This document shows, piece by piece, positions 7,184 through 15,758 of a stretch of 22,081 nucleotides of DNA. Each line of letters begins with the position of its first letter. Positions within the stretch are counted from its first letter, which is position 1. The stretch comes from Flavobacteriaceae bacterium (lineage in GTDB: Bacteria > Bacteroidota > Bacteroidia > Flavobacteriales > Flavobacteriaceae): the NCBI GenBank assembly GCA_002693605.1, contig NZQO01000065.1, positions 1 to 22,081 of the forward strand. Reading direction: 5' to 3'. Made by a program: the position numbers and the translations under genes. The notes under the pieces were generated by a model, which had not been told where the DNA came from, ran no database searches, and saw only the letters and a list, made by a program, of their open reading frames with translations.

Positions 7184-9016
7184 ATGGGATTAGTAAACGC
7201 AAAGGAAGTGGCAAAGGCCATCAATGTCGATAAATTCGGCTTTTTGGGCACTTCCTTGGGATGGACCTTAATGAAGGTGCTGAACATTAATACCCTAAAC
7301 CAAATATACAATCGCAACAAGCACTTAAACGACCTTGAGTTTATCAATGCCCTTTTGGACGAGTTTGAAATCAAGTTTGAAATTCCCGAGGAAGATTTAA
7401 AGCGCATTCCCAAAACCGGTCCGTTCATTACCATATCTAACCATCCATTGGGCGGCATTGACGGCATTCTTCTATTGAAGCTACTGCTTGAGCATCGTCC
7501 AGACTTCAAGATAATCGCCAATTTCCTCCTGCACCGTATTGAGCCGCTAAAGCCGTACGTCATGCCGGTGAACCCTTTTGAGGACAGAAAGGATGCGAAG
7601 AGCAGCCTTTCAGGGTTTAAGAACGCCATTGCCCATTTGCGTGAGGAACATCCGCTGGGAATTTTCCCTGCGGGCGAGGTGTCGACCTACCGCGATGGCA
7701 GGTTAGTGGTAGATAAGCCGTGGGAAGTCGCCGCTATGAAATTGGTAAAGAAGGCCGAGGTACCCGTTGTGCCCATTTATTTCCATGCCAAGAATAGCAA
7801 GCTGTTTTACCGTCTGGCGAAATTGAGCGATACGCTTCGCACGGCCAAGTTGCCGTCTGAGCTCCTCACGCAGAAACAACGCGTCATTAAGGTTCGCATT
7901 GGGCACCCCATTGCGGTGAGCGACCAAAAGGAACACGAATCACTGGAGACTTTCACCAATTTTCTTCGGAAGAAAACCTACGTGCTTGCCAACCCATTTC
8001 AGAATAAGAAGGTACTAAACCCGTTACCCAAACAGCTAAAAATTTCAAAACCGCCCAAAAAAATCGCGGGCCCCATTCCCGTTGCGGATATGGAGCGCGA
8101 GATTGAGGGTTTGCGCAGCGACGAAAAGCGCCTTCTCATCAGCAAAAACTATGAGGTGTTCTTGGCACAGGCAGACCGCATCCCGAATATCCTTCGGGAA
8201 TTAGGGAGGCTGCGAGAGATTACCTTTCGGGAAGTGGGTGAGGGCACGAACAACTCGGTCGACCTGGATACGTTCGATACCTACTATCACCATATGTTCC
8301 TGTGGGATAATGATGCCAGGAAAATAGCCGGGGCCTATAGAATGGGACTTGGCTCGCAGATATTCCCACAGTTTGGTATTGATGGGTTTTACCTGCAGGA
8401 CCTATTTCGCTTTGAACCGGAGCTCTATCCAATGATGGGCAAGAGCATTGAAATGGGACGGGCCTTTATTATAAAGGAATACCAACTGCGGCCTATGCCC
8501 TTATTTCTACTTTGGAAGGGAATCGTGCATACCACGTTGCGCTACCCCGAACATCGTTATTTGATTGGCGGCGTAAGCATCAGCAACAAATTTTCTGACT
8601 TCAGCAAGAGCTTGATGATCGAGTTCATGAAATCGAATTATTACGATCCCTATGTCGCGCAGTACATCAATCCGAAGAAGGAGTACAAGGTGAAGCTAAA
8701 GGATGCCGACAAAGACTTCATTTTCGATGAAAGCGAGGCCGACTTGAATAAATTCGACAAGATTATAGATGAGGTGGAGCCTGGCTCGCTCCGATTGCCG
8801 GTACTAATCAAAAAATACATCAAGCAGAATGCAAAAGTCGTGGCGTTTAATGTGGATCCTCTTTTCAACAATGCGGTTGACGGACTAATGTACATACGCA
8901 TTGCCGACCTTCCGGAGAGTACCGTGAAGCCCGTGATGGAAGAATTTCAAGCCGAGCTGGAACAGAAATACGCCAACGGAGGGAAGGATCCCGATCTAGA
9001 TGCTGCCGAGTCTTAG
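7184..9016 (+). CDS. OlsF-like two-domain acyltransferase (PlsC-type plus N-acyltransferase) for amino-acid lipids
   Basis: A 610-residue fusion. The N-terminal half (about 1-300) is a PlsC/lysophospholipid-acyltransferase domain of the hemolysin-like group: NHPLGGIDG with H87 and D93, FPAGEVSTYRDGR (161 on) as the acceptor-binding block, and VPVVPIYFHAKNSK. The C-terminal part (about 310-560) matches the ornithine-lipid N-acyltransferase (OlsB/GNAT-like) domain, with REITFREVGEG, DTYYHHMFLWD and YLIGGVSIS. Proteins of this build (OlsF, known from Serratia and Flavobacterium) make ornithine lipids, the C-terminal domain N-acylating the amino acid and the N-terminal domain adding the second acyl chain. 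In Bacteroidota the head group may instead be glycine or a related amino acid. It acts at the inner membrane surface. Its stop overlaps the DUF1206 stop on the other strand by four bases. Confidence 0.88.
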   Translation: MGLVNAKEVAKAINVDKFGFLGTSLGWTLMKVLNINTLNQIYNRNKHLNDLEFINALLDEFEIKFEIPEEDLKRIPKTGPFITISNHPLGGIDGILLLKLLLEHRPDFKIIANFLLHRIEPLKPYVMPVNPFEDRKDAKSSLSGFKNAIAHLREEHPLGIFPAGEVSTYRDGRLVVDKPWEVAAMKLVKKAEVPVVPIYFHAKNSKLFYRLAKLSDTLRTAKLPSELLTQKQRVIKVRIGHPIAVSDQKEHESLETFTNFLRKKTYVLANPFQNKKVLNPLPKQLKISKPPKKIAGPIPVADMEREIEGLRSDEKRLLISKNYEVFLAQADRIPNILRELGRLREITFREVGEGTNNSVDLDTFDTYYHHMFLWDNDARKIAGAYRMGLGSQIFPQFGIDGFYLQDLFRFEPELYPMMGKSIEMGRAFIIKEYQLRPMPLFLLWKGIVHTTLRYPEHRYLIGGVSISNKFSDFSKSLMIEFMKSNYYDPYVAQYINPKKEYKVKLKDADKDFIFDESEADLNKFDKIIDEVEPGSLRLPVLIKKYIKQNAKVVAFNVDPLFNNAVDGLMYIRIADLPESTVKPVMEEFQAELEQKYANGGKDPDLDAAES

Positions 9017-9792
9017 TCTACCGCCAAGCTGCTGTACTTGGCCTTTATTATCATGAAAACGCCGTAGGCCAATAGCCCCAATGCGATTATACCCATGACC
9101 ACGGTACCAAATTCGTTTTGCAGGTAGCTAAAGGCATCGGTCTTGCTCACCTCTTGCAGGTTGCCACTAAAGGCCGCACGGAACATGAGAAAAGCCATTA
9201 TGCCCACCACGATACCTCTGGCGGTAAAGCCAACTTTCCCAGATTTAATAACGACTTCCTGTGCCTTGTGGTCTAGGCCTGCCTCGTCAACTTCCTCACG
9301 GAACTTTCCTGAATAGGCCTGGTAAAATTCATAGATGGCCTTTCCGGCAAGAATAATACCGATGACGATGGCAAATGTCATGGCATAATCTGAACTGAAT
9401 ATCTTTTGAAACAGTGAGTTGCTGCCACTTCCGGAGCCACCATTGCCCAACGCGCGCTGTAGCGCCGAATAGGCAAGAATACCATAAAACACACCACTGC
9501 CAAAATAACTCAGTCGTTTTACAATGGCCTTGGTATCGGTGCCATTATTTTTTGGATCGGCGAAGGCCTGGTACCAACGCCAGAAAACATAACCGATTAG
9601 TCCTAGTGCGGTGAGGACCAGTAAAATCTGCCCGAAGGACTGCTGGGCGATAAAGTCAAGTGCACTGCCACTACCCGCTTTTTGGCCACCATATCCAAAG
9701 GCTGCCATAGCCGTTAATCCTCCTATTAAAAAATAGACAATACCCTTAGTTGCTACACCAAAACGGGCGAAATTTTCTTTCTTGTTGCTCAT
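9013..9792 (-). CDS. DUF1206 integral membrane protein
   Basis: A 259-residue protein with about six hydrophobic helices (near 12-32, 53-73, 90-112, 130-150, 178-200 and 230-252). They are arranged as three repeats of a two-helix unit whose first helix starts with an R-x-G-x-x-x-(K/R)-G pattern: FARFGVATKGIVYF, then a central degenerate unit, then GFTARGIVVGIMAF. This is the DUF1206 pattern. The function of the family is unknown; it has no catalytic motif I can see. The loop RALGNGGSGSGSNS is glycine/serine-rich. It is convergent with the OlsF-like gene, sharing the four bases TTAG at their stops, so neither gene can have a private terminator between them. Only weak promoter-like sequence (TATTTTAA at 9820-9827) lies upstream. 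Confidence 0.88.
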   Translation of the reverse strand: MSNKKENFARFGVATKGIVYFLIGGLTAMAAFGYGGQKAGSGSALDFIAQQSFGQILLVLTALGLIGYVFWRWYQAFADPKNNGTDTKAIVKRLSYFGSGVFYGILAYSALQRALGNGGSGSGSNSLFQKIFSSDYAMTFAIVIGIILAGKAIYEFYQAYSGKFREEVDEAGLDHKAQEVVIKSGKVGFTARGIVVGIMAFLMFRAAFSGNLQEVSKTDAFSYLQNEFGTVVMGIIALGLLAYGVFMIIKAKYSSLAVD

Positions 9793-9925
9793 GGTTGTAT
9801 AATTAGTGTTAGTTGCAGCTTAAAATACTCATAAGCAAAACACTGAGTCGCCAAAAATTTCATAAAAGTTAGCCAATAACTACCTAAAATTTGAGAAATA
9901 CTAATTTTTATAGATAACGGCAGGT

Positions 9926-11707
9926 TCAGTCGCGGGTAGCGTTTAGCTTCTCCAACTTGTTCTTAGAAACGTCGCCCATGCCTAAGTCTAGGGCCTTTTG
10001 GTATGCCCGTTGCGCTCCCACTGTATCATTGTTTGCCAGGAGGGCATCTCCAAGGCTATCATAGCCATTGGCATAGTAGGGATGCATTTTTACGTTAAAA
10101 CGGAACATGACAATTGCCTGATCAACGCGTTCCATATTCAATAAATCGTACCCGAGGGTGTTTAGCTGCTCTTCGTCAAAATTGAAACCATCGGGTTCTT
10201 CCTTCAAAAGTTGATTGTAATGCGCAATAGCCGCCTGTACGTCTTCTTCTAGCAAAATGGGAAGGAGTGCCTCCCGTATTTTCGGACGGGTATTCTTACG
10301 GGCCAACCGCTTGATTTTCAGCTGCGATTCTTCTGCCGAAATGTACACCCCCCGTAATACAACCCCTTTGATAGTACGGGAATTGGAGATCGATTCCAAG
10401 GGGTTTTTTTCCAATAAAAGTAAATTTGCAACCTTCCCCGGGGCCACGGTGCCTAACTCGGTGGTGACATTGAGGAATTTCGCTGGGTTCAAGGTGGCCG
10501 TTTGCAGTGCCTCTAAATTGGTAAAGCCGGCTTCAACGAAAATTTCGAGTTCATCGTGAAGACTGAACCCTGGATAGGTATAGGCGTTGGGATAATCTGT
10601 TCCGGCCAGGAATTTAACACCGCCATCGAGCATGGGCTTCATTGCTTTGAGACTGAGACGGTACCACTCTTTCCAAGTATTAAAATCGGCTTCGGTTTTA
10701 TTGGTAAACCAGGGTTGTTCCTGGGGGTCCCAATTGCGAACGGCGTAATCTGGCATAAATGCCAACCGGTCGAAATGTTTGTATTGGGTGGTATCTATAT
10801 AGGCAAAGGCCCGGTTAACGGTCGAGGTGGGGCAGATCCACATATCGCTATTGGCGAGCAATTGGGTAAGGTCATCCAGCTTCGCTTCGCTGAAACTTGA
10901 CATCATGAATTCCATGGTATTGATAAAGCCATCCTCTCCGGTAAGTGTCGTATCGCTTATCCTTCCGGCCATCACATCGTAGTAATAATCGCGCTCGGTA
11001 GAGCAGTATTCCAGTAGCGAGATAAAATGCTCTGCACTTTTTTGTCCGGCCGCAATGGCCTCTTCCAATTTCACCTGGTCGGGAATGTGCCCGCCGAACG
11101 GAATATTCAGTTTATTGCACTCATCGGCGATGGCAAAGTAGGTGTCCCTATCCAAGTAGGAATAAACCTTAATGAAATCGGCGCCCGCACTATGTTGTTT
11201 CCGAACCAGGGCTCGCCCTTCTTCGGGCGTTGCCGCCTCCTCAGATTCGGGCCAAAGGGCTGGGCTTCCATCGATAATAGCTCCAGCAGTTACGATTTCG
11301 GGGCCTATGAGCGTATCGTTCTTGATCTTTTCGCGAATTATGTTCACCGCGGTAATGTCGCCGAACATTTCCCGAATACCGGTAACGCCGTTCGCAATTA
11401 GCAGCGGAAAGAAATCATCGTAGCCCCACCAAGTATGCGTGTGCATGTCCCATAGGCCGGGAATGAGGTAATGGTCGCTGCCATCAATTTCAGTCTTTGC
11501 GGTATAGGGGGAGTGTATGCTATGGTCTAGAATGGCCGCGATCCGTTCGTTTGAAATGATCACGTCCATGTGCGGGAGCACTTCCCCGGTAACCACGTCT
11601 ACCACATGTACGTCAGAAATTATCAAATCGACCTGTTTCTTGGTTTCGCACGAGTGCAACAGCACCGAAAGGGTCAAGGCCAACAGGAAGCGGAAAGTGT
11701 TTTTCAT
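9926..11707 (-). CDS. Amidohydrolase-family lipoprotein with C-terminal TPR tail
   Basis: A 593-residue secreted hydrolase. The signal peptide ends in a lipobox LLHSC (C20), so it should be lipidated and processed by LspA. The amidohydrolase domain (about 25-465) resembles imidazolonepropionase/prolidase-like enzymes. It has the H89-T-H91 metal motif in GLWDMHTHTW, K180 in ADFIKVYSYLD (possible bridging lysine), H207 (FGGHIPD) and H227 (SAEHFIS) as ligands, and D371 in FLAGTDYPN. Residues about 480-593 form TPR-like helices (for example YANGYDSLGDALLANNDTVGAQRAYQKAL), often seen appended to Bacteroidota periplasmic enzymes. The substrate is unknown: a cyclic amide, dipeptide or lactam-like compound is plausible. 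It is expressed alone from a well-matched promoter, divergent from ileS. Confidence 0.9.
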   Translation of the reverse strand: MKNTFRFLLALTLSVLLHSCETKKQVDLIISDVHVVDVVTGEVLPHMDVIISNERIAAILDHSIHSPYTAKTEIDGSDHYLIPGLWDMHTHTWWGYDDFFPLLIANGVTGIREMFGDITAVNIIREKIKNDTLIGPEIVTAGAIIDGSPALWPESEEAATPEEGRALVRKQHSAGADFIKVYSYLDRDTYFAIADECNKLNIPFGGHIPDQVKLEEAIAAGQKSAEHFISLLEYCSTERDYYYDVMAGRISDTTLTGEDGFINTMEFMMSSFSEAKLDDLTQLLANSDMWICPTSTVNRAFAYIDTTQYKHFDRLAFMPDYAVRNWDPQEQPWFTNKTEADFNTWKEWYRLSLKAMKPMLDGGVKFLAGTDYPNAYTYPGFSLHDELEIFVEAGFTNLEALQTATLNPAKFLNVTTELGTVAPGKVANLLLLEKNPLESISNSRTIKGVVLRGVYISAEESQLKIKRLARKNTRPKIREALLPILLEEDVQAAIAHYNQLLKEEPDGFNFDEEQLNTLGYDLLNMERVDQAIVMFRFNVKMHPYYANGYDSLGDALLANNDTVGAQRAYQKALDLGMGDVSKNKLEKLNATRD

Positions 11708-11789
11708 AGACTTGCACCCCGCGGGAGCGCTTCAGAATTAATGCGGAAACGGGCCGGTTTAACATATTGACCCCTAGCGTGTAAAGCTA

Positions 11790-11819
11790 CAAAGATAATA
11801 TCACATGATAGGCGGGCAA
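11790..11819 (-). promoter_or_regulatory. Promoter of the amidohydrolase lipoprotein gene
   Basis: Minus-strand TATCTTTG (11797 to 11790) matches TAnnTTTG fully, and TTG (11819 to 11817) precedes it with a 19-base spacer, the ideal Bacteroidota -33/-7 layout. It is the best promoter in the window. The predicted leader to the ATG at 11707 is about 75 bases, and I see no riboswitch fold in it. Confidence 0.72.
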
Positions 11820-11892
11820 TTGACAGAAAGAAGGACCACCGAGGGGTTCGAATTTCATAAGTGGCAGCGTAGCCTTTTTGCCCAAAATTCCG

Positions 11893-11900
11893 TAATTTCG
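11893..11900 (+). promoter_or_regulatory. Likely promoter -7 element for ileS
   Basis: TAATTTCG matches TAnnTTTG except for one C and ends 25 bases before the ileS ATG at 11926. The leader is too short for a T-box or other long regulatory RNA. Confidence 0.45.
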
Positions 11901-11925
11901 CGTCCTTATTGAAAGGCAACAGTTT

Positions 11926-14900
11926 ATGAGCAAGAAATTTAAGGAGTATGAAGGATTAGACCTTCCCTCAATAGGCAAGGAAGTACTTGGTTTTTGGAAG
12001 GAAGATAACATCTTCGAAAAAAGTATTTCCATTCGCGAGGGGAACGAGCCTTTTGTGTTCTTTGAAGGACCTCCCTCGGCTAATGGCCTGCCTGGCATTC
12101 ACCACGTCATGGCCCGCGCCATCAAGGATATCTTTTGCCGCTATAAAACCCAGAAAGGCTTTAAGGTAGACCGAAAGGCCGGGTGGGATACCCACGGTTT
12201 GCCCATAGAGCTCGGGGTGGAAAAGGAACTTGGTATCACCAAGGAAGATATTGGCACCAAAATTTCCGTAGAGGCCTATAACGAAGCCTGCAGAAAGGCC
12301 GTCATGCGCTATACCGATGTATGGAACAAGGTCACCGAAGAATATGGCTATTGGGTAGATATGGACGATCCATACGTAACGTACCAACCAAAGTACATGG
12401 AAACTGTATGGTGGCTACTGAAAGAAATTTACGATAAGGGCCTTATGTACAAGGGGTATACCATTCAGCCGTACTCGCCAAAGGCCGGTACGGGGTTGAG
12501 CTCCCATGAGCTGAATCAACCGGGCACTTACCAGGATGTAACCGATACCACGGCCGTTGCCCAATTCAAGGCCATCGCCGACACCCTCCCAGATTTCCTA
12601 GCGGAAGAAAGCAATACCATTTATTTTTTGGCCTGGACCACCACTCCGTGGACATTGCCAAGCAATACCGCCCTAACCGTGGGCCCCAAGATAGATTATG
12701 TACTAGTACGCAGCTTTAACCAGTACACCTACGAGCCTATTTATGTAGTACTGGCCAAGAACTTGGTTAGCGCACAGTTTAGTGGCAAGTACGAGCAAGT
12801 AGAGACCGAAGATGCCCTTAAAGGCTACACCCAAGGTGATAAGAAAATACCTTATTACGTTATAAAGGAATGCAAGGGAAGCGAGTTGGTGGGCATTCGC
12901 TATGAGCAATTACTCGATTACGCCCAACCTTTAGAAAATCCTGAAAATGCGTTTCGAATTATTGCGGGCGATTTCGTTACGACCGAAGACGGCACCGGTA
13001 TCGTACACACCGCGCCTACCTTTGGCGCAGACGATGCCAAAGTGGCCAAGGAAGCATCTCCAGAGGTGCCGCCGCTATTGGTACGCGACGAAAACGGAAA
13101 TCGCGTTCCATTGGTAGATTTACAGGGCAAATTCCGACCCGAAATGCGGGAATTGGCCGGTAAGTACGTGAAGAACGAATATTACGACGAGGGCGACGCG
13201 CCCGAAAAATCAGTCGATGTCGAACTGGTCATTAAGCTGAAGGAAGAAAACAAGGCTTTCCACGTAGAGAAATATGTGCACAGTTACCCCAACTGTTGGC
13301 GTACCGACAAGCCCATTCTTTACTACCCGCTAGACTCGTGGTTTATAAAGGTTACCGAGTTCAAGGACAGAATGTTCGAGCTGAACCAAAAAATTAACTG
13401 GAAGCCCAAGGCTACCGGAGATGGCCGTTTTGGCAACTGGCTTGCCAATGCAAACGATTGGAACCTCTCCCGCTCGCGCTACTGGGGCATTCCGCTGCCC
13501 ATATGGCGTACCGAGGACGGCAAGGAGGAAAAGTGCATCGGCTCCATTGGCGAGTTGAAGGAAGAAATGAAGAAAGCAGTCGCGGCCGGACTCATGGAAA
13601 AAGATATTTTCAACAGTTTTGAGGTCGGAAATTATTCAGAAGAAAACTACGCTACGGTCGATCTCCATAAAAATATAGTCGATGATATCGTTTTGCTGTC
13701 TAGCTCTGGCGCTCCCATGAAGCGCGAGGCAGACCTTATAGACGTTTGGTTCGATAGCGGAAGCATGCCTTACGCACAGTGGCATTATCCTTTCGAAAAT
13801 GAACAAAAGGTTGAGGAAACTTGGCGCAAGGCCGATTTTATCGCCGAAGGAGTAGACCAAACCCGCGGGTGGTTCTACACGCTCCACGCCATTGCCACGA
13901 TGATTTTCGACGATGTGGCCTATAAAAACGTGGTGTCTAACGGACTCGTACTCGACAAGAACGGACAAAAAATGTCCAAGCGCCTTGGCAATGCGGTAGA
14001 TCCCTTTGAAACCCTCAAAACGTATGGGCCAGACGCCACCAGGTGGTATATGATAAGCAATGCAAACCCCTGGGACAACCTGAAATTTGATAGTGACGGA
14101 ATTGCCGAAGTGCGCAATAAGTTCTTCGGAACCCTCTATAATACCTACAGTTTCTTCAGCTTATATGCCAATCTGGATAATTTCGATTATTCAGAGAAAG
14201 ACATTCCGTTAAAGGATCGGCCCGAGATAGATCGATGGATCCTTTCCGAATTGCACACCTTAATACAAAAGGTAGACGACGCATATACTGATTACGAACC
14301 CACCAAGGCCACGCGAGCCATTTCGGAATTCGTACAGGAGAATTTGAGCAACTGGTTCGTGAGACTTAGCCGAAGACGTTATTGGAAGGGAAGTTATGGT
14401 ACCGATAAAATTTCGGCCTACCAAACGCTATATACTTGCCTTAAGACAGTGGCCCAGCTCAGTGCGCCGGTAGCGCCATTCTTTATGGACCAACTGTATC
14501 GCGACCTAGTGGGCGGCGTGGTAAAAGACGGTGCGCAATCGGTGCACCTGAGTGACTTCCCAAAGGCCGATACTGCCTATATAGATACTCATTTGGAGCG
14601 AAAAATGCAACGTGCCCAGACCATTTCCTCCCTAGTGCTATCACTGCGACAGCGCGAAAAAATCAAGGTTCGGCAGCCCCTTCAAAAAATAATGATACCG
14701 GTACTGGACAATGCCACGAGAGTGGAAATTGAGGCCGTTTCGAATTTGATAAAATCGGAAGTGAACATTAAGGAGATCGAGCTTATCGATGAGGGCTCTG
14801 GTATTTTGGTGAAGCAGATAAAACCGGACTTCAAGAAGTTGGGGCCGCGATTTGGAAAAGATATGAAGCAAGTCGCCGCTGCCATTGGCAATTTCGGCCA

Positions 14901-15330
14901 ATCTGAAATTGGGAAACTCGAAAAAGATGGTGAAATTTCTGTCAATATTAACCGAAAAGATACTATATTGACCCTCGATGACGTTCTCATCTCCTCCCGC
15001 GATATTGAGGGGTGGCTCGTGGCGAACGCCAATGGCATTACCGTGGCATTGGACGTTACCATAACCCCACAGCTCAAGAACGAGGGGATAGCTAGGGAGT
15101 TGGTGAACCGTATTCAAAATATCAGGAAAGACTCGGGCTTTGAGGTAACCGACAGGGTAGATGTAACACTACAGGAAAACAAGCGACTTATGTCTGCAGT
15201 AACCGAGAACCTCGAGTATATTAAACAAGAAACCTTGACCGAGGCGCTGCATTTTGAGACCGCGCTTAACAATGGTACCGAAATTGTGTTCGACGATATC
15301 GAAACTCGGTTGCAAATTAAAAAACATTAA
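11926..15330 (+). CDS. ileS: Isoleucyl-tRNA synthetase, IleRS2 type with GIHH signature
   Basis: Charges tRNA-Ile with isoleucine. At 1134 residues it has the length of the eukaryote-like IleRS2 group. The first class I signature reads PSANGLPGIHHVMA (50-63): where HxGH is expected there is G57-I58-H59-H60. The KMSKR loop is intact at 682-686 (NGQKMSKRLGN). WDTHGLP (87-93), the editing-domain phrase AWTTTPWTLPSNTAL, and YWGIPLPIW and WFDSGSMPYAQW in the catalytic core are all present. The anticodon-binding and C-terminal domains fill the last third. It is the first gene of a cluster with the DksA-like gene two bases downstream. The start at 11926 follows the only upstream promoter-like element. 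There is no sign of truncation or frameshift. Confidence 0.98.
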   Translation: MSKKFKEYEGLDLPSIGKEVLGFWKEDNIFEKSISIREGNEPFVFFEGPPSANGLPGIHHVMARAIKDIFCRYKTQKGFKVDRKAGWDTHGLPIELGVEKELGITKEDIGTKISVEAYNEACRKAVMRYTDVWNKVTEEYGYWVDMDDPYVTYQPKYMETVWWLLKEIYDKGLMYKGYTIQPYSPKAGTGLSSHELNQPGTYQDVTDTTAVAQFKAIADTLPDFLAEESNTIYFLAWTTTPWTLPSNTALTVGPKIDYVLVRSFNQYTYEPIYVVLAKNLVSAQFSGKYEQVETEDALKGYTQGDKKIPYYVIKECKGSELVGIRYEQLLDYAQPLENPENAFRIIAGDFVTTEDGTGIVHTAPTFGADDAKVAKEASPEVPPLLVRDENGNRVPLVDLQGKFRPEMRELAGKYVKNEYYDEGDAPEKSVDVELVIKLKEENKAFHVEKYVHSYPNCWRTDKPILYYPLDSWFIKVTEFKDRMFELNQKINWKPKATGDGRFGNWLANANDWNLSRSRYWGIPLPIWRTEDGKEEKCIGSIGELKEEMKKAVAAGLMEKDIFNSFEVGNYSEENYATVDLHKNIVDDIVLLSSSGAPMKREADLIDVWFDSGSMPYAQWHYPFENEQKVEETWRKADFIAEGVDQTRGWFYTLHAIATMIFDDVAYKNVVSNGLVLDKNGQKMSKRLGNAVDPFETLKTYGPDATRWYMISNANPWDNLKFDSDGIAEVRNKFFGTLYNTYSFFSLYANLDNFDYSEKDIPLKDRPEIDRWILSELHTLIQKVDDAYTDYEPTKATRAISEFVQENLSNWFVRLSRRRYWKGSYGTDKISAYQTLYTCLKTVAQLSAPVAPFFMDQLYRDLVGGVVKDGAQSVHLSDFPKADTAYIDTHLERKMQRAQTISSLVLSLRQREKIKVRQPLQKIMIPVLDNATRVEIEAVSNLIKSEVNIKEIELIDEGSGILVKQIKPDFKKLGPRFGKDMKQVAAAIGNFGQSEIGKLEKDGEISVNINRKDTILTLDDVLISSRDIEGWLVANANGITVALDVTITPQLKNEGIARELVNRIQNIRKDSGFEVTDRVDVTLQENKRLMSAVTENLEYIKQETLTEALHFETALNNGTEIVFDDIETRLQIKKH

Positions 15331-15332
15331 CG

Positions 15333-15713
15333 ATGGCAGAAGAAAAAAACAGATATAGCGATAAGGAACTGGAAGAGTTCAAGGCGCTAATTCAGGAAAA
15401 AATAAGAAAGGCCAAGGAACAGCTTGAGCTTATTGAAAGTGCCTATAAGAACGATAGCAACAATGGTACCGATGATACATCGCCTACCTTTAAGGCGTTC
15501 GACGAGGGCAGTGAGGTAATGAGCAAGGAAGCGAATTCGCAATTGGCCATACGGCAGGAAAAATTCATCAGGGATCTCAAAAACGCGCTTATTCGCATCG
15601 AGAATAAAACCTATGGAATTTGCCGCGTAACCGGAAAGCTAATCAACCCTGATAGGTTGAGGCTCGTGCCCCATGCCACCTTGAGCATCGAGGCCAAGAA
15701 TATGCAGAAATAA
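15333..15713 (+). CDS. TraR/DksA-family protein with a degenerate zinc finger
   Basis: A 126-residue protein: long charged helices (about 8-90, probably a coiled-coil hairpin with a tip around TDDTSPTFKAFDEGSE), then the DksA-type C-terminal finger YGICRVTGKLINPDRLRLVPHATLSIEA. DksA proteins insert a coiled coil into the secondary channel of RNA polymerase and work with ppGpp. In this protein C97 is the only cysteine, so a four-cysteine zinc site cannot form. The fold must be held another way, as in related Bacteroidota proteins. It follows ileS by two bases and ends at a strong terminator, so it is co-transcribed with the synthetase. Linking a stringent-response-type factor to an aminoacyl-tRNA synthetase is suggestive, but activity on RNA polymerase is inferred only from the family. 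Confidence 0.9.
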   Translation: MAEEKNRYSDKELEEFKALIQEKIRKAKEQLELIESAYKNDSNNGTDDTSPTFKAFDEGSEVMSKEANSQLAIRQEKFIRDLKNALIRIENKTYGICRVTGKLINPDRLRLVPHATLSIEAKNMQK

Positions 15714-15733
15714 ATTTTTCAAATTACCCAAAG

Positions 15734-15758
15734 CCCCAGCCACCACTGGGGTTTTTTT
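15734..15758 (+). terminator. Intrinsic terminator of the ileS-dksA-like unit, abutting the next start codon
   Basis: CCCCAG (15734-15739) pairs with CTGGGG (15746-15751) around a six-base loop and is followed at once by seven Ts (15752-15758). Base 15759 is the A of the next gene's ATG. The hairpin lies 20 bases after the DksA-like stop codon. Confidence 0.85.

Noticed and set aside
7150..7629. A 159-codon minus-strand frame opposite the start of the OlsF-like gene
   Set aside because: It covers the conserved NHPLGG region in antisense and contains the promoter-proximal hairpin; no domain is visible.
11708..11925. T-box or other riboswitch controlling ileS
   Set aside because: The leader between the likely promoter and the ATG is only about 20 bases, and no specifier or antiterminator fold is present.
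14641..15117. A 158-codon minus-strand frame inside ileS
   Set aside because: It lies antisense within the conserved C-terminal part of ileS and has no promoter or family signature; codon structure favours ileS.
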